Origin: an uncultured Alphaproteobacteria bacterium
GTDB lineage: Bacteria > Pseudomonadota > Alphaproteobacteria > MPNO01 > UBA2964
Assembly: GCA_943787225.1 (NCBI GenBank)
Contig: CALSLP010000001.1
Location: forward strand, 372,001 to 436,000
Length of the DNA stretch: 64,000 nt
Direction: 5' to 3'
Positions 36,444 through 45,238 of this stretch are shown piece after piece (position 1 is the stretch's first letter; each line of letters starts with the position of its first letter). Below the pieces are notes generated by a model. It had not been told where the DNA came from. It was given only the letters and a program-made list of their open reading frames with translations, and did not search any database. The position numbers and the translations under genes were made by a program.

Positions 36444-37481
36444 ATGGCTAGCAAGCAGATAGACAGGTTATCGATCGCCCTCTCAGGAGTTATTACCGGG
36501 GCGATCATCCTGCTTTGCGCGGCCTTGTTCCAAACTGTTCAGGCAGAAAAGGCCGCAAATAAAAAACCAACAAAAGCGCCGGTGCCGATTGAAAAAATCC
36601 AAGCGCCACCGCAACAGATGTCAGCTATTCAGCTGCCACCCCCACCCATTATTCGTCCTGCACCCGCGACACCCGCCATCAAACCCGCGGCACCGCCCCC
36701 CAAGAAAACAGTTGCCGCTCTGAAGCCTGCGCCAAAATCAACGAGGCAGCCTCGGCCAAAGCCCATAAAGACCCTGAAGGTTGTAAAACCTGCGCGATCG
36801 ACTCCAAAAATTATCAAGCCCATCGCCAAAGCGCGTCCAGCGGCACCCAAGCGAGAGCCAGGCAAATCACGGGTTGTTAAAACAAAGGTACTCCATAAGG
36901 CCAAGCCATCACGGCCATCAAAACAAAAACAGCCAGTGGTTGCCTCCGCACAGCACAAGAGCACCGGAAGGGTTTTGTTACGAATGCTGGAACATGGCAA
37001 AGGGCCTTCTATTGAAATTGCCTGGCCACAATCAGCCGACGACCGCCGCAGACTCTATTCTGCATTGACCCGGTGCTATGGCATGCAGGCTGCCGTGCTA
37101 CATCGCAGTAAGGCACTATTTTCAGCAGGAGACCCTCCCGGCGTCTCCTGGAAGCTCAATATCGACCGATTCAGCGGATTTTTGCGATCGCCACAGGGGG
37201 CCAACATCGTCGCGGAAAGTAACCTGTTTCGTCAAATCGCCCGGCGTCATAATCTGAACACCTGGACGCCGGTGCGCGTTTTTCCACGCGCGGTCGATGC
37301 GGTTCTGCTGGGTGGATTAGAACAGCTGGTCGGCAATCGCTACGGGTCAGCGAAAAGAATTCAGGCCTATTACAGCCTGACCGCATCAGGCCTAACCCTT
37401 CAAAGCATTCAGGTCGATGGCCGAGCAATCAACGGATCGGTCGAGCTACCATTCTCCTCCCGCCGTCAGTGCCGGGTGTAA
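36444..37481 (+). CDS. TonB-like protein with long Pro/Lys-rich spacer and novel C-terminal domain
   Basis: A 345-residue protein with one membrane anchor at about 10-33 (IALSGVITGAIILLCAALF) and 140 residues of Pro/Lys/Ala repeats (IKPAAPPPKKTVAALKPAP and so on). A folded domain of about 165 residues follows (GRVLLRMLEHGKGPSIEIAWP, VFPRAVDAVLLGGLEQLVG). The layout is that of TonB, but the terminal domain does not look like the TonB fold. Two cysteines are visible, one in LTRCYG and one in the last residues (RRQCRV). It probably transmits force from the ExbB-like complex to the outer membrane. Confidence 0.65.
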   Translation: MASKQIDRLSIALSGVITGAIILLCAALFQTVQAEKAANKKPTKAPVPIEKIQAPPQQMSAIQLPPPPIIRPAPATPAIKPAAPPPKKTVAALKPAPKSTRQPRPKPIKTLKVVKPARSTPKIIKPIAKARPAAPKREPGKSRVVKTKVLHKAKPSRPSKQKQPVVASAQHKSTGRVLLRMLEHGKGPSIEIAWPQSADDRRRLYSALTRCYGMQAAVLHRSKALFSAGDPPGVSWKLNIDRFSGFLRSPQGANIVAESNLFRQIARRHNLNTWTPVRVFPRAVDAVLLGGLEQLVGNRYGSAKRIQAYYSLTASGLTLQSIQVDGRAINGSVELPFSSRRQCRV

Positions 37482-37487
37482 CGGATT

Positions 37488-38165
37488 ATGACATGTCCGC
37501 ACGTCGTGCTTCTTCTCGCCACCAGCGTTGCTGTATCACTCGGCGGCTGTGCGCAAACCACCTATACCGGCATGAATGAAAAAGAACCCGCAACGCCTAT
37601 GCTCGAACGGCGGGTAGCGTTTCAAATGAATCAGGCGTTCTTCCACAGCCCGCCGCGTTGCGCCGCCGTGGTCTCAAAATCAGCGAAAGTACCACCCGCT
37701 ATTCGGCGCGCGGTAGAAGAATCTGTTGAACGGCATCTTGCAACAAAGTTCCAGAGAGCGATTGGCGGCACACCTGCACGCCGGATTGCTGCCCGCATCG
37801 CGGTGGATTTAAGTCATACCGAAGATCGCCGGGTATTTGCGCGCCAGACAAAATGCGGCAGCATCGTCGAGGTCCAGCTCGATGCCGTTGAAGATGATTA
37901 TATGGTCCTATGGACCAACCGGGCGGTTGGTATATCTCTTCGCCTCATCCGGGCGTCAGATGGAAAGCTCCTCTGGCAGGCACGCCATAAGGCGGGACGT
38001 GGCGATGGCGGGCTACCGTTTTCACCCCTGTCTCTTCCTGTCTCAATTGCCCGTGCAGCACGGGTTAGGAATGATCCGGAAATCTTTCATTCAATTGCTG
38101 ACGACGCGGTGCGCCGCATGATGCGAACCTTGCCAGACACGAGACGCGAACACGCCGTCCATTGA
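37488..38165 (+). CDS. outer-membrane lipoprotein, GNA1162/ABC-auxiliary-like
   Basis: A 225-residue lipoprotein. The lipobox SLGGC places lipidation at Cys21. The mature domain has an N-terminal strand-helix (FQMNQAFFHSPPRCAAVV) and a late ISLRLIRASDGKLLWQARHKAG, which recalls LptE/GNA1162-type lipoproteins. Two cysteines (PPRCAAV and TKCGSIV) could form a disulfide. It is the last gene of the cluster; the following gene (38220) is a metabolic enzyme with its own SD. It may be the outer-membrane plug or pilotin of the machine. Confidence 0.68.
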   Translation: MTCPHVVLLLATSVAVSLGGCAQTTYTGMNEKEPATPMLERRVAFQMNQAFFHSPPRCAAVVSKSAKVPPAIRRAVEESVERHLATKFQRAIGGTPARRIAARIAVDLSHTEDRRVFARQTKCGSIVEVQLDAVEDDYMVLWTNRAVGISLRLIRASDGKLLWQARHKAGRGDGGLPFSPLSLPVSIARAARVRNDPEIFHSIADDAVRRMMRTLPDTRREHAVH

Positions 38166-38219
38166 CGCCTCTCCGATCCAGCGATAGGACTGATCAACAA
38201 TAGATCAGGGAGAACACCA

Positions 38220-39089
38220 ATGAAAATTTGCAGATATGACGACAACCGGTTCGGCATTGTCAGAGATGATGTCGTGTATGATGTCACCAATATTGTCGAA
38301 GCAGAATTACCGGCCTATCGCTACCCTTTACCCATCGGTGATCAGCTCATCGCCAATATAGAAGCGATGCGGCCAAAGCTCGAACAAGCAGCCGATAGCG
38401 CCGACGGCAAACCAATTACCGATGTTGAATTTCGGAGCCCGGTTGCCAACCCGACCAAGATCATTGGCGTTCCGCAAAATTACGAGGAGCACGCTCAGGA
38501 AACGCTGGTCGACGCCGGTATTTCGCACGGAATGCCTCGTCGCAAAATGGAGGATCAAGGCCTCTTCCTCAAAGCCAATAGCGCGTTGATTGGCCCGTCA
38601 GACGGTGTCGCCGTCCGTTTTAGCGACCGCCGAACCGACCATGAAGCCGAACTCGGAGTCGTGATTGGCCGCAAGGGCAGCGATATCTCCTATGACGATG
38701 CCTTGTCTTATGTCGCTGGCTATGCGATTGCCATGGATATGGTTGTCCGCGGCAAGGAAGACCGCAGCTTCCGAAAATCCGTTGATACCTATGCGGTCCT
38801 CGGTCCCTGGCTGGTCACAGCGGATGAAATTGCCGATCCGGGACAGCTCGATTTCGTTCTCACCATCGACAATGAAATCCGCCAACAAAACAACACCCGC
38901 AATCTGATCCTCGACCTACAGGGGCAGATCGTCTGGGCATCCAAGTTTTATACGCTACATCCTGGCGACATCATCATGTCTGGCACCTGCGCCGGTGTTG
39001 GTCCCGTCAAACCTGGAGACGTCATGCATCTCGAGTTCGAGAACATTGGAGCGATGGATGTGCCGGTGCGCGCACACGACGCATATTAG
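38220..39089 (+). CDS. fumarylacetoacetate hydrolase family protein
   Basis: A 289-residue enzyme of the FAH superfamily. The metal and substrate site lies in DHEAELGVVIGRKG (Glu-x-Glu ligands), followed by YVAGYAIAMDMVVRG and the C-terminal GDIIMSGTCAGVGPVKPGD. The N-terminal part has IIGVPQNYEEHAQE. Members hydrolyse or decarboxylate beta-diketo or hydratase-derived acids from aromatic breakdown. GGGAG precedes the ATG. It is probably co-transcribed with the quinone oxidoreductase 9 bases later. Confidence 0.9.
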   Translation: MKICRYDDNRFGIVRDDVVYDVTNIVEAELPAYRYPLPIGDQLIANIEAMRPKLEQAADSADGKPITDVEFRSPVANPTKIIGVPQNYEEHAQETLVDAGISHGMPRRKMEDQGLFLKANSALIGPSDGVAVRFSDRRTDHEAELGVVIGRKGSDISYDDALSYVAGYAIAMDMVVRGKEDRSFRKSVDTYAVLGPWLVTADEIADPGQLDFVLTIDNEIRQQNNTRNLILDLQGQIVWASKFYTLHPGDIIMSGTCAGVGPVKPGDVMHLEFENIGAMDVPVRAHDAY

Positions 39090-39098
39090 GACAGAAAA

Positions 39099-40088
39099 TT
39101 GCCTAAAGCTGTCAGGGTTCATGAATATGGCGGGCCGGAAGTGCTGCGCTATGAGGATGTCGATGTCGGTGAACCCGGCATCGGTGAGGTCCTTCTGCGT
39201 CACACCGCCATCGGCCTGAACTACGCCGACATCCACACACGGAACGGCCGCTACCCCCTACCGCATTTCCCGCATGTGATCGGCGGTGAAGGCTGCGGTG
39301 TTGTCGAGGGCCTTGGTCCCGATGTTACAGACGTCGCAATCGGTGATCGCGTTGCTTATTCAAGCGGCGGCCATGCTTTGCCTCGGGGCTCTTATTGCGA
39401 ACAGCGGACGATGAATGCCGAACGGCTGGTCAAAATACCTGACGACATCACCGACGAAACGGCAGCCGCGATGATCACCAAGGGGCTCACAGCACAATAT
39501 CTGATCCACGACTCCCATCCGGTGAATGAGCAAGATGCCATTCTAGTTCACTCCGCAGCGGGCGGCGTCGGCATGATCATCGCCCAATGGGCACGAAGTT
39601 TCGGAGCCCATGTCATCGGCGTCGTAAGCTCTGACGAAAAAGCAGCCTTCGCCACGGAACATGGTTGTCACGACGTCATTATCAGTACGCAGGAAGATAT
39701 CGCAGCGCGGGCGAAAGCATTAACTGGCGGTGATGGTGTCTCAGCAGTTTTTGATGCTGTAGGTGCCGATACATTTGAGTCTTCTCTCGCCGCGCTGCGA
39801 CCCCTGGGTCGATTAGTGGCTTATGGCTCCTCGTCCGGGCCAGTGCCGCCATTCGACATTTTCCGTTTAAACGAAATGGGCTCTCTGTCGATCACGGCGG
39901 GCGCCTTTTATTGGCATATGCGCACCGGTGACGAAGTCAGGGGGCGCGCCACAAAACTGTTTGAAATTGTCGCAAGCGGCGGCGTAAAAATCGAGATCAA
40001 TCAGAAGTTCGCCCTCGCCGATGTTGCAGAAGCGCACCGGGCGATGGAATCACGATCGACATTCGGCATGACGGTGATGACTCCATAA
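39099..40088 (+). CDS. quinone oxidoreductase (zinc-independent, medium-chain dehydrogenase family)
   Basis: A 329-residue NADPH-dependent reductase. N-terminal VRVHEYGGPEVLRYEDVDVGEPG and GLNYADIHTRNGRYP are typical of the quinone oxidoreductase class. The cofactor motif is HSAAGGVGMIIAQWA, and a YGSSSGPVPPFD loop is also seen. There are no Cys ligands for zinc. The start appears to be TTG at 39099, with AGGA about 8 bases upstream; no ATG fits. It lies between the FAH-like and Asp/Glu-racemase-like genes, so it likely reduces an alpha,beta-unsaturated intermediate. Confidence 0.9.
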   Translation: MPKAVRVHEYGGPEVLRYEDVDVGEPGIGEVLLRHTAIGLNYADIHTRNGRYPLPHFPHVIGGEGCGVVEGLGPDVTDVAIGDRVAYSSGGHALPRGSYCEQRTMNAERLVKIPDDITDETAAAMITKGLTAQYLIHDSHPVNEQDAILVHSAAGGVGMIIAQWARSFGAHVIGVVSSDEKAAFATEHGCHDVIISTQEDIAARAKALTGGDGVSAVFDAVGADTFESSLAALRPLGRLVAYGSSSGPVPPFDIFRLNEMGSLSITAGAFYWHMRTGDEVRGRATKLFEIVASGGVKIEINQKFALADVAEAHRAMESRSTFGMTVMTP

Positions 40089-40103
40089 AAAGAGAGCCAA
40101 CAA

Positions 40104-40835
40104 ATGAGCTTCTCAAGCTGGCGCGGTACTGTTGGTCTCATTAAACCGACGATGCGACCGGGTTCCATGGAAGAAACGGTTCGCCTGCTGCCGGAGGGGG
40201 TCGGAATTATCCCGATCCATCAAAACGTCAAGCGCGGCTCACAGGACGAGTTTGAAAACGCCATCCAGAGCTACCATGATCATGCGCTCACTCTCGCAGA
40301 AGCAGGGGTCGACTTAATTCATCACTCCGGCACGCCGCCCTTTATGATGCTGGGCGTCAAGGGCGAAAAGAAGACAATCCGCGAATGGGAACGCGAGATG
40401 GGGATTCCCCATTTCACCGCCAATCAAAATATTACGCGCGCCTTTAGGGCCGTTGGCGCAAAGAAGATTATCGGCGTCAGCTATTCCCGCCTTCAGAACG
40501 AACTCACCCGCGACTACATGACGGAAGCCGGGTTCAATGTGCTGGCCATGGAGCCTCTCGAAGTGCCGTTTGAAAAAGCCGGCGAGATATCACCCGAGCA
40601 AGTTTATGCGCTGGTGCACAAAACCTTCACCGCGAACCCAAAAGCGGAAGCGATTTATCTGCAGGGCAACGCCTGGCGATTGCTCAGCATTGTCGAGATG
40701 ATGGAACGCGACTTCGGAGTCCCCGTCATTGAAACCTGCGCCGCCCTAAGCTGGGAAATCCAGCACAGGCTGCATATCCGTGAACCCCGCAACGGTATTG
40801 GTATCCTGATGCGGGAGCTACCGAAACCGCGCTAG
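40104..40835 (+). CDS. Asp/Glu racemase superfamily protein, maleate isomerase/arylmalonate decarboxylase-like
   Basis: A 243-residue protein. The N-terminal RGTVGLIKPTMRPGSMEE, the first-half loop HHSGTPPFMMLG and the second-half QGNAWRLLSIVEMMERDFGVPVIET match the maleate isomerase/arylmalonate decarboxylase branch. These enzymes use cysteines in the two loops. Here both loop positions lack Cys (GTPPF and GNAW), and Cys occurs only in ETCAALSW. The reaction may therefore differ or be lost. GAGAG and AGCC precede the start. It is the last of three co-directional genes and converges with the hydrolase at 40839. Confidence 0.82.
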   Translation: MSFSSWRGTVGLIKPTMRPGSMEETVRLLPEGVGIIPIHQNVKRGSQDEFENAIQSYHDHALTLAEAGVDLIHHSGTPPFMMLGVKGEKKTIREWEREMGIPHFTANQNITRAFRAVGAKKIIGVSYSRLQNELTRDYMTEAGFNVLAMEPLEVPFEKAGEISPEQVYALVHKTFTANPKAEAIYLQGNAWRLLSIVEMMERDFGVPVIETCAALSWEIQHRLHIREPRNGIGILMRELPKPR

Positions 40836-40838
40836 CGT

Positions 40839-42074
40839 CTAGACCGGTGTATCGGTCCGACGCCCTGAACTATCGACAAAGCCTTTGACACTCTGGAACG
40901 GCTTGCCATTCATCCGGTCCTCCAGCCAATCCGCAAGATAATCCTTCGGGTTGCCGCCAAGAGTCACCGAACTGGCATCCGCGACCGAATGGTTAGCCCC
41001 CTCATAGACAGCAATTTCCTTTGGCGCGGTTATCAGATCAAACACATCATAGCTATGCTCAACCGGGCTCAGCTGATCCTGCTCGCCCGCCATAATGAGG
41101 ACAGGACAGGTAATCGCTGGTACGAAGGGCCGTAGATCAATGGTCTTGGCGAACTCGTCGAATTCCGCTTCATCGTCATAATCCGACATCCACATATAGC
41201 GCAGCTTGAACGACGGCGATGCCATATTGAAAATCGTATTGCAACCGGGCTCATGACAGACGCCACTTACCGCAACGCCTTTGATCCTGTCGCCCAAGGC
41301 CGCTGCCCATTGCAGCCCCCAATAGGTGCCAAAACTTGAGCCCCGAACCAGCAACTTGCTTGAATCAATGGATGGGTGCGCCTCGAGCCAGTCAGCAACA
41401 ACCTTGGCGGCATCCATATGGTTCGAGTTGGTGACGTAAATGCCAAGCGCGACACTTTCCGCCTGACCGGGACCATCGATGCTTAATACGGCAATGTCTC
41501 GCTCGAGATAGGAATCGCCATACATGTTAACGCCGGTTTCCTTGCTGGAATCCATTCCGGGTATGTTCACCACACAGGGGAATGTTTCGCCGGGCTTGGG
41601 TTTACGCGGCAAATGCAAATACGCCGGAAGTTCTTTCCCTTCAAAGGGAATACGGACAATCTCCACCGGATGCGGCGCATGCTCGATGAACTTCGCATAG
41701 CAATGGTTCATTCGCTCTTCGAGATGTTCCAGCTCGTCATTTGTCTCGAAGATCGGCCAGCGTCCGGCCGCCCATAGCAGCGATGCCGTCATATAGCTTT
41801 CACGCGCCGAGACCAGACGGCCCGCCTCTTCAAAGGCAACAGCCTTACCCTCGCGCCGTTTCGCCGCATTGGAGAACTCGCGGACAAAATCACCGACGCG
41901 CTTGATTTTCGAACCGACAGCGCGAAATTCACCAGCCGCCTGCGATCCACCTGGTGCCGCACCGTAGCGCAGCCGACCCTGATCCCATTCAACACCGACA
42001 GTGCGGATCACTGCATCGAGAATCCAGCGCTGTTCCTGCCAACGCTTCATCCGCCCATCTGCTTTTGCTGACAT
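40839..42074 (-). CDS. alpha/beta hydrolase, FrsA/2,6-dihydroxypseudooxynicotine-hydrolase-like
   Basis: A 411-residue hydrolase with a helical N-terminal cap (AFEEAGRLVSARESYMTASLLWAAGRWP) and an alpha/beta core. The oxyanion region is VVNIPGMDSSKET, the nucleophile elbow GSSFGTYWG. The catalytic acid is likely in MAGEQDQLSP and the His in EGANHSV. This combination is that of C-C hydrolases acting on beta-diketones. Start choice: ATG 42074 has GGGAG six bases upstream; a 22-residue longer frame lacks it. Paralogues sit at 16908 and 43934. Substrate unknown. Confidence 0.88.
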   Translation of the reverse strand: MSAKADGRMKRWQEQRWILDAVIRTVGVEWDQGRLRYGAAPGGSQAAGEFRAVGSKIKRVGDFVREFSNAAKRREGKAVAFEEAGRLVSARESYMTASLLWAAGRWPIFETNDELEHLEERMNHCYAKFIEHAPHPVEIVRIPFEGKELPAYLHLPRKPKPGETFPCVVNIPGMDSSKETGVNMYGDSYLERDIAVLSIDGPGQAESVALGIYVTNSNHMDAAKVVADWLEAHPSIDSSKLLVRGSSFGTYWGLQWAAALGDRIKGVAVSGVCHEPGCNTIFNMASPSFKLRYMWMSDYDDEAEFDEFAKTIDLRPFVPAITCPVLIMAGEQDQLSPVEHSYDVFDLITAPKEIAVYEGANHSVADASSVTLGGNPKDYLADWLEDRMNGKPFQSVKGFVDSSGRRTDTPV

Positions 42075-42153
42075 ATAGCTCTCCCTGAGATTTTTTTCTG
42101 AGAAAACGCTACGCTCAGAAGAGAGAGACGGCAAGAGCACACCGCGCTTACCT

Positions 42154-43125
42154 TCAGTAATTTTTGAGGTAACGCAATAGCGGGACCATCCTGCGTAACT
42201 GCTGCCACATCGCCTTTAGATGAACCTTGCGGCCATAACGCCGAGACGCCGGCGCAACTATATCCTCAGGCGAACAGGAGAAACGCGTCTCCAGGAGATC
42301 GGCAACCTCCGGCCCTTCAAACACCATGAGAGCATAATCAAAATATCCGGTCGCCAGCGCAATCAGACCTAGTCTGATTTTTGCACCAACATCCCCATCA
42401 AGACTTTCTGGTGAGCGGAAAAAAAGATAATCCGCCTGAACCATCTGTGCACGCGTATAGGGTATTTTCTCCGGCGACATATAAGGATGAATCACATAGC
42501 CCTCGCGCCGCCAATGCGCGGGTTCAATCATGTCCATGATTTCGAACCCGCGATCATTAAAAAATGCCGCTATGTCATGGGCCAACGGCTGATCATAGCA
42601 TTGACGGATAAAAGAAACTTAGGTCTTTACCGCTAGTAGTCCTTCGACCGTCTGTGGCGCCGCCGCTATGACCTCGAGCTCCGCCCCTTCGATATCAATT
42701 TTGAGATAATCATGGAACTGGCATCCCGACTCCTTCAGCGCCTCATCAAGATTCCTGGTCTCGACTTCAACTTCCTTCTGAACATTGAAAAACTGACTCT
42801 TTTTAAACCGTTCGCCTATCGCCGGGTTGGGTTTCAATAACGTGGCTGAAACAGGATCTTCTGGAATCGACAAGACCTGTTTACCTGTCAAACGTCCAAC
42901 TGCATAAGGCAGTGTTTTCGCATTGCGCCACGGGCCACTATTTTCATTGTCTATTTTATCAAAAGCTTCTTTTTCAGGCTCAAACCCAATCGCATCTACG
43001 GCAAAAGCAATTGGTGCCAAATCATCCTGAAATCCACCGCGCGTTCCGATATCTATATAAGAAATCGGATTTTCGGCTGCCAATTTTTGAACAGCCAGAC
43101 CTTCAAAAAGATTACTATTTTGCAT
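42154..43125 (-). pseudogene. FkbM-family methyltransferase interrupted by in-frame TAA
   Basis: A single 324-codon frame from ATG 43125 encodes a SAM-dependent methyltransferase of the FkbM type (DIGTRGGFQDDLAPIA, GFEPEKEAF, YLKIDIEGAE). Codon 169 is TAA (42619-42621), between AVKT and VSFIRQCYDQPLAHD. Family members have Glu there (TEVSF), so a GAA-to-TAA change explains it. The downstream 155 codons keep the family C-terminus (ALMVFEGPEVADLL). It may be a nonsense pseudogene or a base-call error. A TTG at 42585 could not restore a useful enzyme. Confidence 0.75.
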
Positions 43126-43209
43126 GTGCCTGAAATCTCTACCCTGTCACCACAATGCTACCGTCTAATAAGCTGCCAATAGACATCATAGCGCAGCAGG
43201 TTTCTGACA

Positions 43210-43944
43210 CTATTTTCGAAGCCCTGCTACCCCATTTGTTTTTATCGGCATGCCCGAAATCTCCAAGATGAGCTTGCGACGAATGGCAAAAAACACATCT
43301 TTAAAGCCATTTGCGGGCACCGAGAACGCGCCGCGCCCCCCGATCACGTTCTCAACAAAGAATTTATCAAGACCAGTACGAAATTCATCGAGGATAGGTA
43401 ACCCATTTATCGTTACACCCATCTTTACCGCCTGATCACGCCCTGCCGCAGCGGGCAATCCGTTCCGATCCCATCCATCACCCGAAAGGTCGATCACTTC
43501 TCGGGTTCCTTCAAACAAATTCGATTTAATGGAATTCGCGCCATACAAGATCGCGTTGCCAATCGCCGTTCCACCCGAATGAAGCCGGCGCGGTAACGTC
43601 TCGAGTTTCTTCGCAAAAGCTTCTAGATCGGATTTTTTCTCAATCACCGTCCAGTCAATGATCGGAATTTGTAATTCGGGACCACTCCATTCGACGTAAG
43701 ACAAGGCAATCCGCCGCAGGATACCGTTGCTAATACCATGCCAGATATCGGGATGACGCAGTGCCTTCGCATAACCCTGCCGCTGGATCAGGAATTCAAC
43801 ATCATCGACACTGCCTGAGCCATCGGCCATCAGGATAAGTTCCAGATCAACCGGCACTCTTTTCTGTGCGTCCGCCGTCGGCGCGATAACAACAGCGCTC
43901 AAAAGCGCAAAAGCCACCCACAAACTGGCGCGGCTAGCGCGCAT
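43210..43944 (-). CDS. DUF1194 secreted von Willebrand factor A-like protein
   Basis: A 244-residue exported protein with a signal peptide ending TADAQ and a VWA-like domain. The MIDAS motif is DGSGSVD at the start of the domain, followed by the conserved LHSGGTAIGNAI loop and VIDLSGDGWDRNG. This matches the DUF1194 family found mainly in alphaproteobacteria. It should bind a divalent metal and a protein partner in the periplasm or at the surface. The start is ambiguous: ATG 43944 begins the signal peptide, and 43956 or 43965 would add a few residues. It overlaps the hydrolase upstream by 11 bases. Confidence 0.88.
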   Translation of the reverse strand: MRASRASLWVAFALLSAVVIAPTADAQKRVPVDLELILMADGSGSVDDVEFLIQRQGYAKALRHPDIWHGISNGILRRIALSYVEWSGPELQIPIIDWTVIEKKSDLEAFAKKLETLPRRLHSGGTAIGNAILYGANSIKSNLFEGTREVIDLSGDGWDRNGLPAAAGRDQAVKMGVTINGLPILDEFRTGLDKFFVENVIGGRGAFSVPANGFKDVFFAIRRKLILEISGMPIKTNGVAGLRK

Positions 43945-45166
43945 GCACCTTGCCATACATATCAACCAGCAGATTTGTATCTGCCTCTACTGGCTTGCCT
44001 GCTACTCGTTTGACAAGCCAGTCTGCCATCATATTTCCGAAATGCGGCCCCTGCGCGACAGAGGATGCGCCCCCCATACTGTGCTTGGCACCTTCATATA
44101 CCACCAGCTTCTTAGGCGATTTAATACAGTCATAGACATCGTCAGTATGCTGGATCGGACTCAACTCATCGTCTTCACCGGCGAGGATCAGGATCGGACA
44201 GGTGATCTTTTCCGCAAAAGGCCGCGGATCAAAACCTTCACAGAAGGTATCGAATTCATCGTCATCAGTGACGTTCGACATCATCATGAACCGCATACGG
44301 AATGTCGGGGATGCCGCATTGAAGATGGTGTAGCAACGCGGCTCATGGATAACAAAAGCCTGCGCCAGGCCCTTGATCCGGTCGCCTAATGCAGCGGCGG
44401 CTGTGAGACTAAAATAGCTGCCAAAGCTGGTCGCCCGGATAACAAGACGATCCGGGTCAATCGCCGCGTGCTTTTCTAACCAATCAAATGTCGCAACGGC
44501 CGCTGGGCCGTGATTGCTCGGTGTCGCAAAGACACCACGCCCAGGACATTCACCCTGCCCAGGTCCATCCATCGCGAGCACAGCGAAACCGCGCTCGAGG
44601 TAAGGATCGCCATACATTGAGACGACGTTTTCCTTGCAACCATCCATGCCACCAATATTCACGACGCAGGGAAACTTTTCATCTCCGACCGGGGCACGAG
44701 GTAAATGCAATATGCCCGACAGAGCCCCATCACCAAACGGGATATCGACCCGTTCAATCGGGCGCGGCGCAAGCTCTCTAAATTTGTCGTAGCAGGCGAT
44801 AATCTGCGCTTCGTAGTCACGATAGCGATCATCTATTTCATAAAGGGGCCAGCGGGCGGCAGACCATAGGAGTGATGCGGTGACATAACTTTCCCGCGCA
44901 GGAACCAGCCTGCCCTCTTCTTCATATTGCTTTGCGAGGCCTTGTACGCGTCTGCCCGCAGCAGCGAACTCACGATGGGCATCGGTAAATTTTTTCATCC
45001 GTGCACCCGCGGCTCGGAAAATTCCGGCAGCGGCAGGGCCGGCGGGCCGCGCATAATGTGCCAGACGTTCCTGATCCCATTCGATACCGATGGTTTCAAC
45101 CACCGTATCCATTAGCCAACGCTGCTGATGCCACCGTTTCGAACGGCGGTTGACTTCTCCACGCAT
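43934..45166 (-). CDS. alpha/beta hydrolase with A-x-S-x-G nucleophile elbow
   Basis: A 410-residue paralogue of the hydrolase at 40839. The cap region AKQYEEEGRLVPARESYVTASLLWSAARWP and core match closely, with VVNIGGMDGCKEN as oxyanion region, LAGEDDELSP for the acid and EGAKHSMGG for the catalytic His. The nucleophile elbow reads ATSFGS where the paralogue has GSSFGT, so the first Gly is Ala. Such a change is tolerated in some hydrolases. AGGAGG lies 9 bases before ATG 45166. It is followed by, and overlaps, the VWA gene. Substrate unknown. Confidence 0.88.
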   Translation of the reverse strand: MRGEVNRRSKRWHQQRWLMDTVVETIGIEWDQERLAHYARPAGPAAAGIFRAAGARMKKFTDAHREFAAAGRRVQGLAKQYEEEGRLVPARESYVTASLLWSAARWPLYEIDDRYRDYEAQIIACYDKFRELAPRPIERVDIPFGDGALSGILHLPRAPVGDEKFPCVVNIGGMDGCKENVVSMYGDPYLERGFAVLAMDGPGQGECPGRGVFATPSNHGPAAVATFDWLEKHAAIDPDRLVIRATSFGSYFSLTAAAALGDRIKGLAQAFVIHEPRCYTIFNAASPTFRMRFMMMSNVTDDDEFDTFCEGFDPRPFAEKITCPILILAGEDDELSPIQHTDDVYDCIKSPKKLVVYEGAKHSMGGASSVAQGPHFGNMMADWLVKRVAGKPVEADTNLLVDMYGKVHAR

Positions 45167-45238
45167 GAAGGAAGCCTCCTTTATCCCTATTACCCGTTGC
45201 GTCCAGCCCTCTTTATGGAGCCAATACGCTATCGCCCG

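Noticed and set aside
27051..38165. Anti-phage Zorya-type system, given the channel-like proteins
   Set aside because: No helicase, nuclease or ZorB-like peptidoglycan-binding stator was seen, and many genes encode exported lipoproteins.
12061..42621. TAA recoding or stop-codon readthrough as a code variant
   Set aside because: Other genes in the window end normally with TAA, and only two genes have an internal TAA. Mutation or base-call error is simpler.
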